This document shows positions 24,045-35,898 of a stretch of DNA of 64,000 nt, in pieces. Made by a program: the position numbers and the translations under genes. Every line of letters begins with the position of its first letter. Position 1 is the stretch's first letter. The notes beneath the pieces are model-generated. The model searched no databases, was not told where the DNA came from, and was given only the letters and a program-made list of their open reading frames with translations. The stretch comes from Medakamo hakoo (taxonomy: Eukaryota > Chlorophyta > Trebouxiophyceae > Coccomyxaceae). Location of the stretch: NCBI GenBank assembly GCA_026636295.1, contig CP089457.1, positions 434,001 through 498,000 of the forward strand, written 5' to 3'.

Positions 24045-24564
24045 GGCCGCGGCGGTGGCCGCGGCGGTGGAGGGCGGGTGCAAGGGCGTGGCAGCAGCGG
24101 CGGCGGCGGCCGACGGGCCTGCGCGCCGGCTAGCCCGGCCAGCTGTGGGGCGGGGTGGCATCGGGTGCCCAGTCTGGACTGTGGGCTGAGGGGCCTGACA
24201 CTGTAGGCTGCTCGCCTGGTGTGCGACGGGATCAGGGATGCGGCGCCTGCGATGGCAGGGCGCGGCGCGCAAGTGGAGGGAGCCGCCGCCGCCGAAACTA
24301 GAAATGCCTCAACCGGTGTTTCGCTCCATCATCACACGCTTTGTTACAGGGTGTGTTCTTTTCCGTGCGCCGCCGCCGGTCAAGCGGGCCGCCGTCCACC
24401 CAGCCCTCACACCCGGACACACCGCCCGCCAGTGCTTCTTGCAGACGGGGTTAGTGCAGCCCTTGAGCGTGCGTGGCGACGCGTACAAGGCCCCCTCCGT
24501 GTGCGACCCACACGCCGCCGCCGCGTTTTTTTTGTTCCTCCCCCATCATCAAAATCCAGCCGCC
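24045..24564. other. Shared NOC2/P5-ATPase start region
   Basis: This 520-bp spacer between divergent start codons holds no further gene that I recognise. The left part is open in frame with NOC2 (possible longer N-terminus, ATG at 24161). The right part becomes T- and C-rich just before the ATPase ATG, like other leaders in the window. Confidence 0.45.
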
Positions 24565-27500
24565 ATGTCGTCCAGCCAGTCCCACGTCTCCAAATTCCAC
24601 AACGTCTACCCGACGGGCCCAAATGGGGCGACGCAGGTGCGTGAGGGAAAAAGGAGTGAGGAAGGCGCGGTGCGGGCGGAAGAGAGAGGGAAGAGGGCAC
24701 ACACACGTGTCGGGCGCATGCCCTAGCCTGCTGCTCCATCCATCCCCACCGCCACCTCGATCCATCCCGTCACACCGCACAAAGGTCGCCATCGGCTCCT
24801 ACCGCAACGCCTTTTACGTCATCAACCTGTCCTTTTTTCTTGGCGTGCTAGCGCTGTGCGCCGCCTTCCTCATCTGGCGCGCCCGCTGCCTGGTCCGCCG
24901 GCCCGCGCCCTGGTTGACCGACGAAGACAAATCGTCCGGCGCGGGGCGGTCGAGTCGCACTGCCACGCCGCGCTGGCGCGTCTCCGAAACTGACGAACAC
25001 CGGGTGGACGTGTCGGACGAACAGCGCCTGCGTTTCCGTGGCTACAAAGCACACTGGCTCGGGTCGTTGTGTTATGCGCTCTGCTGCGCGGTCTCGCTGC
25101 AGTTCATCGCCCTGTACATCGTCATCCTCATCGATTATTACATGGGCTGCCAGGTCCGGTCCATCGACAACCTGTGCTTCTACGGCAACCATTTCCTGTT
25201 TGGGTCGTACGACGCCAATGGCCTGGCCTTCTTCGTCATCTGGTGCGCGTCCGTCGTCTGGTACACGACCTGGGTCCTGTGCAAAGGCCGCGTCATCAAC
25301 TGGTTCCGCGTGCCGACCGCGGATTTGAGGGCCGCGCGCTGGGTGTCCGTGTGGGCGCCCGACCACGCCGAGGTTCTCACGCAGTACGCGTCCCCGCTGG
25401 TCCTCCTGTTCCGTCGAGTGAAGCGGGCTTTAACGCCCAAGGGTGTGCGCGGGCACTGGAAGACGGTGCCGGTGGAGGACGCGGGCATTCCGGCGAGCGC
25501 CGCGCTCGCAAACGCCGGGTCGGGGCCTTGCACGCCTGACCTTTCGCCGAAAAAAGGAGCGACGGCGGGCGCTCCATCCTCGTCCTCCCCGCTCCGCTTC
25601 TTCACCTTCCAGGGCTTGCGTTTCCTAGTCGACTCCGACCGGGGCGTGCCGCGCCGGGCGCGGTGGACGGTCGCGTCGTCGACGGCCAACATCCACGCGC
25701 TGCGGCCGGGCCTGACCACCGCCGACGTGGCGGTGCGCCGTGCCGTCGTCGGGCCCAACGCCTGCGCGTTCAAACCCTCCACCTTCTCCGAACTCCTCGT
25801 CGACGAAATGTTTACGCTCTTCCACGTCTACCAGCTCGTCCAGTACGTGCTGTGGTACTGGAACTCGTACCTTTTCGTGGCGGCCATCATGACGGTCGTC
25901 GTGCTCCTGTCCGCCGCCTTCTCCATGCTGCTGGTCGCCCGCGCCCAGCGCGCCATCGCGTCCGTCGCGAACGTGTCCTCTACCGTAGACGTGCGCCGGG
26001 ATGGAAGCTGGGTCACGCTGGATTCGACAGCGCTCGTCCCGGGAGACCTGGTCCGCGTCCGCCCGGGCGACACGGTGCCGTGCGACCTGGCCGTCGTCGG
26101 CGGGACGTGCGTCGTCGACGAGTCGGCCCTGACGGGCGAGTCCATGCCCACGCTGAAGACGCCGTGCCCGCGCGGGGCCGTCATGTATGATTGCGCCCAC
26201 CCCACGCCGCGGCACACCCTGTTTGCTGGGACGACGGTCCGCCAGGCGACGGGCGGGTGCGTCGGTGCCGAGAATGGAGGGAACGGCAGTTTAAACGGTG
26301 AGAAGGGCGCCGCCGCGGCCGCCGTGCCCGCCTGCGAGGAAGACGTCGTCGAAGCCGCCGTCGTCGCCACGGGCATGGACACGTCCAAGGGCGACCTCCT
26401 GTCCGTCATCCTCTTCCCGTCCACCATGGTGTTCAAGTACGATGAGGAAATGCCGGTCGTCATCACGCTGCTGATGCTGTACGCGGTCGCATGCTTCATC
26501 CTGTCCATCGACTTCCAGAACAAGAGCGGCGTGTCGTCGACGTGGGTGACCAAGTGGATCTACTGCACGAGCGTCGTCAACCAAATCCTGTCGCCGCTGC
26601 TGCCCGTGGCGCTGGAAGTGGGGCAGATCCAGGTGAGGGTGGGAGTGGGTGGGTGGTGGTGGCGAGAGGGAATGGAGGGGCACGCCGAGGGGTGCTCCCG
26701 TCGCCTTTTACCGGTCCCGCGCTCGACTTTAGGCCTGGCAGGCCCGGCGCATTATTTCAGACACGAGGGCGGGGCATGCGGCGAGCGTCGGAGGGCCCAG
26801 CGCGCGCTGCTGGTCCGCCAAAGGAGAAAGAAAAACTCACGCCCACTCTCTCCCCACGCCTCCCCACGCCTAACCTCAGGCCATGAAGCGCCTGAAAACC
26901 CGGGGCATCGTCAGCCTGCAGCCCAAGCGCATCATGATCTCCGGCAAAGTGCGGGTGTACGCGTTCGACAAGACGGGCACGCTGACGAAGGACGGCCTCG
27001 ACTTTTTAGGCTTCCAACCGGCCGAGAGTGGTGGCGGCAAGGTCCGCCTGGGCGCGCTCGCGGCGCCTGACGCCCTGGCCGCTGGCGACCTGCCCGGCCT
27101 GGCCACCTGCCACACCGCCGAAAAGTGTGGGGACATGGTCATTGCGAACGAGGTTGAGGTGCGTGTGCGGTGGGGGACGGCGGGCGGGGGTGGCGGGCCG
27201 GCGGAGCGTTGGGAGGGAGTGGCACAGGGCCGCTGCGCCCACCGCCCGCGCGCGCGGCCGCCGACACGAAAATCGAGGGAGGCCCTTCCCACCTCCGCGC
27301 GCCCGTTCAAAACGCTGGACCGGACTCGGTGACGGAACTTTGGGGGTCGGGGTGGGGTGGGAGGGCGTGGGAGGGCGTGCGCGCGCGGGCTTCTCTCACA
27401 CGGCCACTCAACCTCCCGCCTCCTCTCTAGTACAAAATGTTTGAGGCGACGCGGTGGGCGTTCGCCTCCGCCGACGGCGTGCTGCCCATCGTCCTGCGGT

Positions 27501-30500
27501 CTCCCACAGGCCAGCTGTACACCATCCTGCAGCGCTTCGACTTTGACCACGCCCGCATGACGCAGTCGGTCGTCGTGCGGGCGCCCGACGGCGGCCAAGC
27601 AGTCTACGTGAAAGGCTCGTTCGAGAAGATCGGGGCCCTGTGCCGCCCGGCCAGCCTGCCGGCCGACTACGCGGCGGTGGCTCAAGCGCACGCCATGAAC
27701 GGGTCTTATGTGCTGGCCCTGGCGACGCGGGAGCTCGGGCCGGCGGGTGCAGAGGTAAGCAGAGGGAGAGTGAGGAAGGGCGCGCGGGCGGGGGAGCGTG
27801 GACGTGTCTCGCTCATTTCCGCCCCCCCCCTCCCTCTCAACACGCACAGGACGCGCCCGAGGCCTGGAAGCCGCTGGCCCGGGACGCCATGGAGGCTGAC
27901 CTCACGTTCCGGGGCCTGATCATCTTCCGCAACGAGCTGCGCCCCGACTCTGCCGACACGATCGCCCAGCTCAAGGTGAGTGGAAGAGAGGGTGCGGAGA
28001 TGGGAGTTGGTCTTAGACGCCGCGCAGGCCGGCGTGCCAGCCGCCTTCGTCCGCGTCTTCGCACCGCAGACATGTGGACGATGTCCGCGCACCGCCCGGT
28101 GAGCGTGCGGAGAAACAGACGGCGCCGCGCCGCCGCGGTGCGGGCTTAAGGCCGGCGGTTGGAGGGTTGGCTTGGTCCACCTGTCTTCCAAAAAACAGAC
28201 GATCTTGGCGCGCCTGGCGTGTGCCTGGCTCCTGCTGTGCGTCGCAGCGCACGCCCGATATGTCCGCACCCTCGTGCGCGGCAGGTGGACCAGTGCGATG
28301 GGCGTGCGGAGCAGCCCAGCGTGATTTTGAGTCGAGCTGTCTGCTTGCCATTTTGCATTAGGTGGCCGCGACGCTGCGTCGCATCGTTCCATTCTCCGCA
28401 CGCTGCCTGCACGTGAGTGCTGACGTGCGTGCGCACCGCTTCGCGCAGGCGTCCGGAGAAACGTGGGGTGTGCGCGGTCGCGCGCACGTCGCAAGAGCGT
28501 GAAAGTTGTTGCCTTGGGCGACACAAAGACCGCACGTCCGCGGTCGTTGGGACGTTTGTTTCAACGCGCGCGTCCAGCCGCGCGGACGAGTAGACATCGT
28601 CGCATGCGGCGGACCTACTTTGGCGGCTGTACGGACCAAACGGCGCCCTGGGCGCCGTGTTTTTGTTGGTTTTGGGACTGGACCGCACTCCTCCTTCTCC
28701 GCAAACAGTGCGTAGAGATAGGTAGCCGTCTGTCTTTCCGCACCGCGCTTTGGCAGTGCGGAGTAAAGATGCGTGCGCATTTGTGTGCGGAGGTGGGGTG
28801 GAGACAGTGGCCGCACACTGGTGCGCGCCGCACCGTAAGCAGACGGGACACCCATCCCACGTGCTCTCCTTACTTGTTTCGTGGCATCCTGGTGCGGCGT
28901 AGCGCCGAATTTCGTCGCACACCCACCTCGCGGATGCGGGAAAGTGCGGAGCAGCAGGGTGTGGGAGATGGCTGCACGCGACGCTCGGGAGCCTGCCCCA
29001 GCTGCCTCTTATTGATTTTTTTTCAAGCTACAAAAAAGCGCGCCCCACCCACCACCCACCTCTCTCACTCCTCCGCCTCCCTCCATCCATCCCTCAACCA
29101 CTCTTCAGGCCGGCAATGTCCGCCCCGTCATGATCACGGGCGACTCGCCGCAGTGCGGCGTGTACATCGCGAAGGAGCTGAGCATGGTCTCGCCGGGCGC
29201 CCGGGTGCTGCTGGGCGATTTCGACCAGTCCGACGCGACAGTGCGGTGGACGCACGCCGCTCCCACCGGCGTGAGTGTCCACGGCGGCTCGGCCGCGGCC
29301 GGCGCTCTGTCCGCTTCCTCCATCCCCAAATACGGCAGCGGGGACCAGGGCCTGACCACCGCCGCGATGCTGGACGAGTACGGGCCCGACCTGGAAAAGG
29401 GCACCGTCGAGCTGGCTGTCACCGGCTCGGCCTTCAAGATGCTGCGCCAGGCTGGGCTGGTGCCCCGCCTCCTCTACTTCATTCGCGTCTTTGGCCGGGT
29501 GAAGCCTGAGGGCAAGATCATGATCATCGACTCGTTTGTGGATTCTGGCGTCGTCGTCGGCATGTGCGGCGACGGCGGCAATGACTGTGGGGCCTTGCGG
29601 ACGGCCCACACGGGCGTTGCTCTGTCGAAAGCCGACGCGTCGATGGTCTCGCCCTTCACCGCAAAGACAAAGACCGTGTCGGCCGTCGTTGAGCTGCTGA
29701 AAGAAGGCCGGGGCGCCCTGCACACGTCCATCGCCGCCTACAAATTCCTCATCACGTACGGCCTGCTCTTTTCTGTCTTGAAACTGTCGTTCTACTATTA
29801 CGGCGTCATCATGTGCCAGATGGCGTACTTTATGACTGAGGGCATTGCGATCATCGCGCTGCCGTATGCCATGACGCTGTCCCTGCCCGCCCGCATCCTG
29901 GGCAAACGCCGCCCGTCGCATGGCCTGCTGTCGCCCGTGACGACAGCATCCACCCTGGGCATCTGGGCCATCAACACCGCGTTCACCGTGGGCGCGCTGT
30001 TCTACATGAAAGCCTCGCCCGACTATGTGCGGTGGCCGGCCAAGCACGCAGTCGGCGCGGCCTGGTGGACGCTGGGCGACAACTGGGAGTCGACCGTCCT
30101 GTTTTTCATGACGTTTGTCCAGTTTATTACGTCTGGCCTGGTCTTTTCCTTCGGCGCGACGTTCAACCGCACCGTCGTCCGAAACTGGCTGCTGTGCCTG
30201 GTGTGGGGCGGGCTGTTTGCGCTCACCGTCTACCTGCTCTTGTCCCCACCCAACATTGCGACTTTCACCTTCCACATCGCGTCCCAGGCCTTCAATGGCA
30301 AGGGCTCGGACAGCCCGGTCTGGATGGCGTACCAGGAAGCGGGTGGGACGCCGACGCCCGGCATGTCCCTGGCGTTCCGTGGCGGGTTGTTGGGGCTGAT
30401 CCTTGCAAACATCGCGACCCAGGCGCTTTGGCAGGCCGCCATCACGGCCGGGCCCGTAGGGGACGCGGTGCGCCGGTTCCGGCCGTCCACGCGGCCCCGG

Positions 30501-30512
30501 TTCCGGTTGTGA
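24565..30512 (+). CDS. P5-type ATPase (ATP13A-like), probably P5B
   Basis: Predicted 1350 aa, six phase-0 exons: 24565-24636, 24785-26632, 26880-27158, 27431-27754, 27850-27975 and 29109-30512. P5 ATPases sit in ER or endolysosomal membranes; P5A extracts mis-inserted helices and P5B moves polyamines or related cations. Seen here: two N-terminal hydrophobic segments; LLVDEMFTLFHVYQLVQYVLWYWNS cut short here as LLVDEMFTLFHVYQL; actuator loop VDESALTGESMP; the M4 motif SPLLPVALEVGQ; phosphorylation Asp in FDKTGTLTKDGLDF (about 670); MITGDSPQCGVY; hinge GDGGNDCGALRTAH (about 1037); and six C-terminal helices. The M4 motif departs from both the PPELP and PPALP types, so the P5A/P5B call is tentative. 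Intron 5 is 1.13 kb, far larger than the others. Confidence 0.88.
27976..29108 (+). repeat. 1133-bp intron of the P5 ATPase with a recurring GTGCGGAG octamer
   Basis: Most introns here are 90-420 bp; this one is 1133 bp and its composition is less G/C-skewed. The octamer GTGCGGAG occurs exactly at 27992, 28105, 28304, 28756, 28785 and 28944, and its complement CTCCGCAC at 28394. Near copies are at 28262, 28697 and 28736. I see no terminal inverted repeats, no target duplication and no convincing protein, so a standard transposon is not supported. A decayed repeat, a nested regulatory region or an intron-encoded small RNA are possible. Confidence 0.6.
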
Positions 30513-30627
30513 GTTTTGTGTTGTTTGCATTGCGTGTGCGTTGCGTGTGGGGTCGTGACGGCCGTGAAGCAAAAAAAAGTAAGACATGGATGGAAAAAAG
30601 AACCTGCGGTTTTTCGCCACAAAAAAA

Positions 30628-32708
30628 TCACTCGCCGCCCTCGTCCGCTTTGCCCAGGTGCCGCAGCACATCCCCGACCAAATACAGCGATCCCGTCACC
30701 AGGACGCGCAGGCGCACCCCCGGCCGGGCCCGGCTGGCCGAGCGCAGCCACTCGATGGCCGACCGCACCGACGGCGCGACCGCGCCTCCAGCTGCGTCCT
30801 GGGCGGCGGCTGGGACAGCGGCACCTTTGGTCGGGCTGGACGGCGGCAGGGCCGGCAAGGGCGGCAGGCGGGGGCCTGGTGCGGGTGCTCCCGCTGCGCG
30901 TCCCACTCCACTAGCGCCACCGCCCGCCAAGTCCGCCCACACGGCCTGGAGCGAGTGCTGCCAGGACAGGTCGATTTTGGCCTCCTCGGCCGGCCCCAGC
31001 GACGCGTAACTCGAGTCTGGCGGCACAAAGACGGCGCCCGCCAGTGGCGCGCCACGGGCGCGCAGCGTTTCCGTCAACGGCGTCAACAGCCGGCGCGGGT
31101 CGCGCTCGTGCATGCAGTTGAACAGGAGCAGGCGGACGTCCTGGTCCCCGGGCGGGGACGAGGATGGACAGGGCGGCGTCGCTGGAGGCGCGGCGACGCT
31201 TTTCCCTCCGCCGCCTCCACCGCCGCCGCCACCGCCGCCACCCAGCTCGGACGCAAACCAGTGTGCGCACGTCTCCATGGATTCGGGCGTGTGCGCGCCG
31301 TCCAGGTAAAAGGACAGGGCGGGCGCGGACGAGTGTTCGCCGCCGCCGTCGTGGACGACTTCCGCGCGGCCGTGCCAGGCCGTGGCGGCCAGGCCGGCCG
31401 CATAGGGTGGCGGCAGCTCTCCCCTCGCCAAGGCCGCCGCCCGGTCGGCCGCGCCTGCAGGCGGGCACGCCTTGCCAGACGTCAAGGCCTCCGTCCGCGC
31501 CGCCGCCCACGCGTCGTACGCGCCCGCCAGGGCGACGGCCAGGGCCGCGTTGGTCTCCTGGTGCGCGCCGCGCAGGCCAAGGTGGAGGGCCGACCCCGGC
31601 GCGCCGCCACCGGCCGTTTTGTAGTCGGACAGGGCCGGGACGAGGCCGAGCGGGATGCCCACGGCCGCGGCGCGTTCCTGTGTGTTGATTGAGGGGGCGG
31701 GGCGGGGTGAGGGAGGGACGGGCGGAGAGGGCTCCCGCTCCCGCCGCGGAAAGAACATGCAAAACAAAAGGACGCACCACCAACGTTTCCATCGCGTCGG
31801 GCCGCTGCGGCACCGTGAACGCCCGGCTGCCCGGCTTGAAAATGCCGGCCTTTTGCGTCGCAATGGCCGGCAGCGTGTCGCCCAGCAGGTCCATGTGGTC
31901 GAAGCCCAGGGACGCGACGCCGGCGGCCACGGGCGGCGGGCACGCGTTGGTCGCGTCCAGGCGCCCGCCGATGCCGACTTCCAGGATGGCGACGTCCACG
32001 CCCGCGTCCAAGAAGCAGCGCAGGCCGAGGAGCGTGAGGAATTTGAAGTAGGCGGGCACGCCCACCCGGTCGTCGGCTTTGGCCGCCAGCGTGTCGAATG
32101 TCGCGTCAAAGGCGCGGATAAAGTCCGGCCGCGGGACGGGGCGCCTAGTGGACAGGGTGGATGGAGATGGACGGGGTGAGTGAAAACCGGCCTTTTTGTA
32201 AGGCTCGAAAATGCCGCCGAGCCACACTCCCATCCTCTACTACTCACCCATCAATGCGGATGCGTTCGCGGACGTCCCACAGGTGCGGCGACGTGAACAG
32301 GCCCGTCTTGTAGCCCGCGGACCGGAGGATGGATTCTACAAACGCGCAGGTGGAGCCTTTGCCTTTGGTGCCGGTGACGTGGATGACGTGCAAGCCTTTG
32401 ACAGGCTCCACCATGTCCAGGCGCTGTGTGTGTATGTGTGTGTTTCGGGTGTGGGAAGACGTCGCCGGACGGGATGAGAACATGACTGGATGGAAGCACA
32501 GGTCGGGTTGGTCGCCCGCGTTTTTCCTCCCGCCCGCCCGCCCGCCACTCACCTCCAGGCACAGCTGCATGACTTCCATGGCGTGGTTCCACTCCCATGA
32601 GTGGCCGTCTTTGCGAGACCGGCCAGTGATGAGGGTGCCCAGCCGGTCCAGGGCGCGGGCGTAGGCCGCGTCGAGGCCAATGGCCGCACTGCCGCCGCTC
32701 TCGGCCAT
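30628..32708 (-). CDS. FPGS: Folylpolyglutamate synthase
   Basis: Predicted 582 aa, minus-strand exons 32708-32553, 32423-32248, 32144-31778 and 31677-30628. It adds glutamate residues to tetrahydrofolates. Seen here: [35 protein letters not shown] with the P-loop (about 72); [19 protein letters not shown]; the Mur-ligase-type block [47 protein letters not shown]; and [15 protein letters not shown]. The intron 3 donor is taken as GTGCGT at 31777 rather than GTGGTG three bases earlier, because GTGCGT is the common donor here; both keep the frame. A Gly run and a Pro/Ala insert lie in the C-terminal domain. No organelle presequence is visible. Divergent to the lipase gene (251 bp). Confidence 0.92.
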
Positions 32709-32959
32709 TGAGTCTTTTTGATCGCAGGCGCTTTGGTTGCAGGTAGGGCAGGGCAGCAGGTACAGGGCGGGAGCGACCTGCCACAGCTATGCGCGAATTG
32801 GGCGGGCTGCCCCTGTCCGGCCCCGGCTTTTCTTTCTTTGGTTTGTGGTCGTCGCGCTCGCGTTCCCACTTCTCTCTTCGTCGACGCGCCGCGCCGCTGG
32901 AAAGTGGCAGGGAGGACGCGTTCACCAGTGAAAACTATGCCCGGCCACCACACCCCTCC

Positions 32960-35731
32960 ATGGAGCTGCTGACCAGCCTCCGCACACACCTGGCTTCCTG
33001 GCTGGGCGCGGCGGCCGGTGGGCCGGGCGGCGATGGCGGGAGAGGCGGCAGTGCACCACCATCCACGCCGCCGCCTGCCTTCCCAGACAGCCTCCCACCC
33101 ACGCCGGCGGCGGCTGGCTGGTCGCCGACAGCAGAGAGGGCGCTGCTGGACACGCTGCGCGTGCCGTCCTTTGCGGCGGCGCAGGTGAGTCGTTGCCGTG
33201 GGAGGGCGCCTTTCTTCCCGCGAGGCATGCGGGTTTCGCTCGACCTGTCCTGTCGCCATCCCACCCCCGCCTCCGCCCCTCTCTCTCTCTCTTTTCCTTA
33301 GGACGTCGTCAACGCGCTGGCCATGTCGGAAATCGCGTACACCATGGCCGAGGCCGGCCCGGCAGCCGCGCTGGTGTCCCTGCGGGCCGCCCGGTCGTCC
33401 TTCCCGCCGGGCCTCATGACCGTCGGCGCCGTGCAGGCCACGCGCCGCCACGTCCCGCACTCGTACGTGCTGGGGTCCGCGCCCGGGGCCTTGCTCGTCG
33501 CGTTCGCCGGCACGCACGCGGCCCGGGACCTGCTCGTGGACGCAGACATCCGCCAGACGGAGGTGTGGCTGGGCGACGGCGGCGGCGGGGGGCCGGCCAC
33601 CGCCGCCGTCCACCGCGGCTTCCTCGCCCGCGCGCGGGGCGTGCCCGTCGACCTGCTGGCCGCGCACGCGGCCGCGCACGGCCGGCGCCTGGTCCTGTGC
33701 GGTCACAGCCTGGGCGGGGCGGTCGCCATCATGTGCACGCTCAACCTGTTGCGGCGGGAAACGGCTGAAGAGGCCGGGAATGCGCCCGTCTCGTGCGTCT
33801 CCTTCGCCGCGCCGGCCCTGGGCAACGCGGGCTTGGCGGCGCTCGTCGCCTCCCGCCCGGGCTGGTCCGACCGTTTTTACAATCTGGCGTTCCCGGATGA
33901 CGCGGTGCCGCGCCTGCTGGCCGCGACGCCGGCGGCCCTGGCGGCGGCGGACGCCGCGGCAGGGGCGGGTGGTGGTGCGAGTGGAGGAGGGGGGGCGGAC
34001 CACCCCCCGGCGGCCACCATCTCGCACCAGCCCTTTGTCCCGCCGTCGGCCGACGCGGTGCCTGTTGATGACAAGGGTGGTGGCAACGGCAGCAGCAGGT
34101 GGGCGGCCTGGGTGCCGGCCGTTCCTGCGGCGGCCGTCCCACCCGCCGTCACCCGGGCGGCCACCGCTGTGAGCGACGCTGCGGCGCGCGCGCTCCCCGC
34201 GTCCGTCGCGGCCGCCTGGTCGACCGCGGCGGGGAGGGCGACCGTCGCGCTGCCCGATTACGCGCATTTCGGCCAGCACCACTCCCCGCCCGTGCCGGCA
34301 GTCGAGATCGAGGAAGGGTGGGGCGACGGCGAGAGAGAGTCGACGCTCCCACAACCCGCCGCCGCCTCGACCTCTGCCCCCACCACCTCGCTCGCGGCGG
34401 ACGTGCAAGCCCGCCTGGCTTCTTTGGCGGCCGCGCTGCCCGCCGCGGCGGCGGCCCTGCCGGACGCCATCACGCGTGTCCCGGGCCTGGCCGCACACCG
34501 CGTCGCGACGTACCGGGACCGGGTGCGGACGTTGACGCGGGCTGTGCCGGACGCGCCCCGGGCGTGGCCAGACGGGGCGGAGCCCCCGCCCCTGCCCACC
34601 CTCTCGCTGGACGTCGCACCGCCGCTGGAGCCGCAGTGCGCCCGCGCCCTGCTGCCACCGCTCCCACCGCCCAGTCTGACGACCGCCGGCCCTGCAGACG
34701 CAGCGTCCGGCGGCTTGGGCAGTTACTGGGCGTCCGTGCGCCGGACGGCGGCCGACCTGGCCGGCCGCGCCGGCGGCGGCGGGAACGCGTCTGCTGCGAC
34801 GGCTGCCACCGCGGCGGCGGCGGCCGCAGCAGCCGCCGCCCAGGTCAGCCTGACCATCCTGGTGCGCGGCCGTGGCTTGGCCAGCGCGTCCGGCGCGCGG
34901 GTGGGCGCCGTGGCTGCCGGCGCCGCCAGGGCGGCGCCGTCCTCGTGGTTTCCGGCCGCCATTCGGCGCCGCCCGCCGCCCGCTTCGATCGGGCGTGCCG
35001 GCGGCGGCGACGCGGCCACCATGACGGTCGTCGCCCGCGTGCCTGCGGCTGTGCTGCGCTCTGCGGCCGTCGAGGACGGCCGCCCTGGGCGTCTCTCCCT
35101 GGGCCTGCGCTCCGACTGCGCCGCTTCGACCGTCCCGGTGTCCCTCTGTCCGCGCACGGCCTGGCTGGTGTGGGCGGGCAGGCCGGGCGGTGGTCTCCCA
35201 CCGCCCTTGGCGGCGCTGGAGCCGAGCATCCACAACGGCGTGCGGTACGTCGCGTTTGACGGACCCGCGGCCGCGTGGGCGGCGCTGCGGGCGCTGGACC
35301 GGGCCGGGGACGGCGGAGGCAGCGGCTTCCTGTCTGGCCTGCGGCGGTGGCTGGCCGGAGGCGGGCGGGGCGCGGGCCCTTCGTCGTCCGCGCCGCCGCC
35401 ACCTCCCTTCCCGGACGTCGTGCTCGCCCTCCACGAGCCGGGCTGGCTGCCGGGCCCCCGCACGGCTGCGTCGCTGCGCGACCTGGCCGGGCGGGTGCGC
35501 CTCGCGCCAGTCTGTTGCGTGGGAGCAGGGGGGCCAAGCGCGAGTGACGAAGCCGCCGCCGCCGTCGCGTCCGTCTCTGCCCTGTACGCGGACGGCTGGC
35601 TGGATCGGGCGCCGGCCGTGGTGGCGTGGGGTGGTGAGGGCGGCGCCGCTGCGCTGGCGGGTGCGCTGGAGGGCCTGGTGTTCAGGGAGTTGCTCGCGAG
35701 CAGTGGTGCGGGCGCGGCGCCCAGGCTGTAG
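32960..35731 (+). CDS. Class 3 lipase-like alpha/beta hydrolase with large C-terminal extension
   Basis: Predicted 884 aa, exons 32960-33184 and 33302-35731. The N-terminal half is a fungal-type (class 3) lipase: LLVAFAGTHAARDLL, AVHRGFLARARG, the nucleophile elbow CGHSLGGAVA (Ser about 212), SFAAPALGN, a candidate Asp in LAFPDDAVPRLL, and a candidate His in YAHFGQHH (about 400). The substrate, probably a glycerolipid, is inference. The C-terminal 450 residues are Ala/Gly/Pro-rich but contain ordered-looking blocks such as VSLTILVRGRG, NGVRYVAFDGPAAAWAALR, DVVLALHEPGWLPGPRT and VSALYADGWLDRAPAVVAW, which I cannot assign. The ATG at 32960 is preferred over one at 32937, which is out of frame. 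Confidence 0.8.
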
Positions 35732-35851
35732 TAGCTTTTGATTCTGTGTGCTTGGTGGTGTTGTCTCCTGCCTCTCTACGTCGTTTTCGAAGCTACAAAA
35801 AGGGCGGGGAGGGGGGGATCTGAGCGGCGAGTGAAAGAAACACACGGCCTC

Positions 35852-35873
35852 TCCATCCATCCATCCATCCATG
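35852..35873. repeat. (CCAT)n microsatellite between convergent genes
   Basis: CCATCCAT repeated about five times in the 167-bp gap between the lipase stop and the Hakai-like stop. It is the complement of the GGAT tracts seen at 20442 and 39229. Confidence 0.75.
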
Positions 35874-35898
35874 ATGGAGTGGATCCGCTCTCGCCCCT

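Noticed and set aside
27976-29108. Transposon or retroelement insertion in the large P5-ATPase intron
   Set aside because: No terminal repeats, target duplication, transposase or reverse-transcriptase motif could be found.
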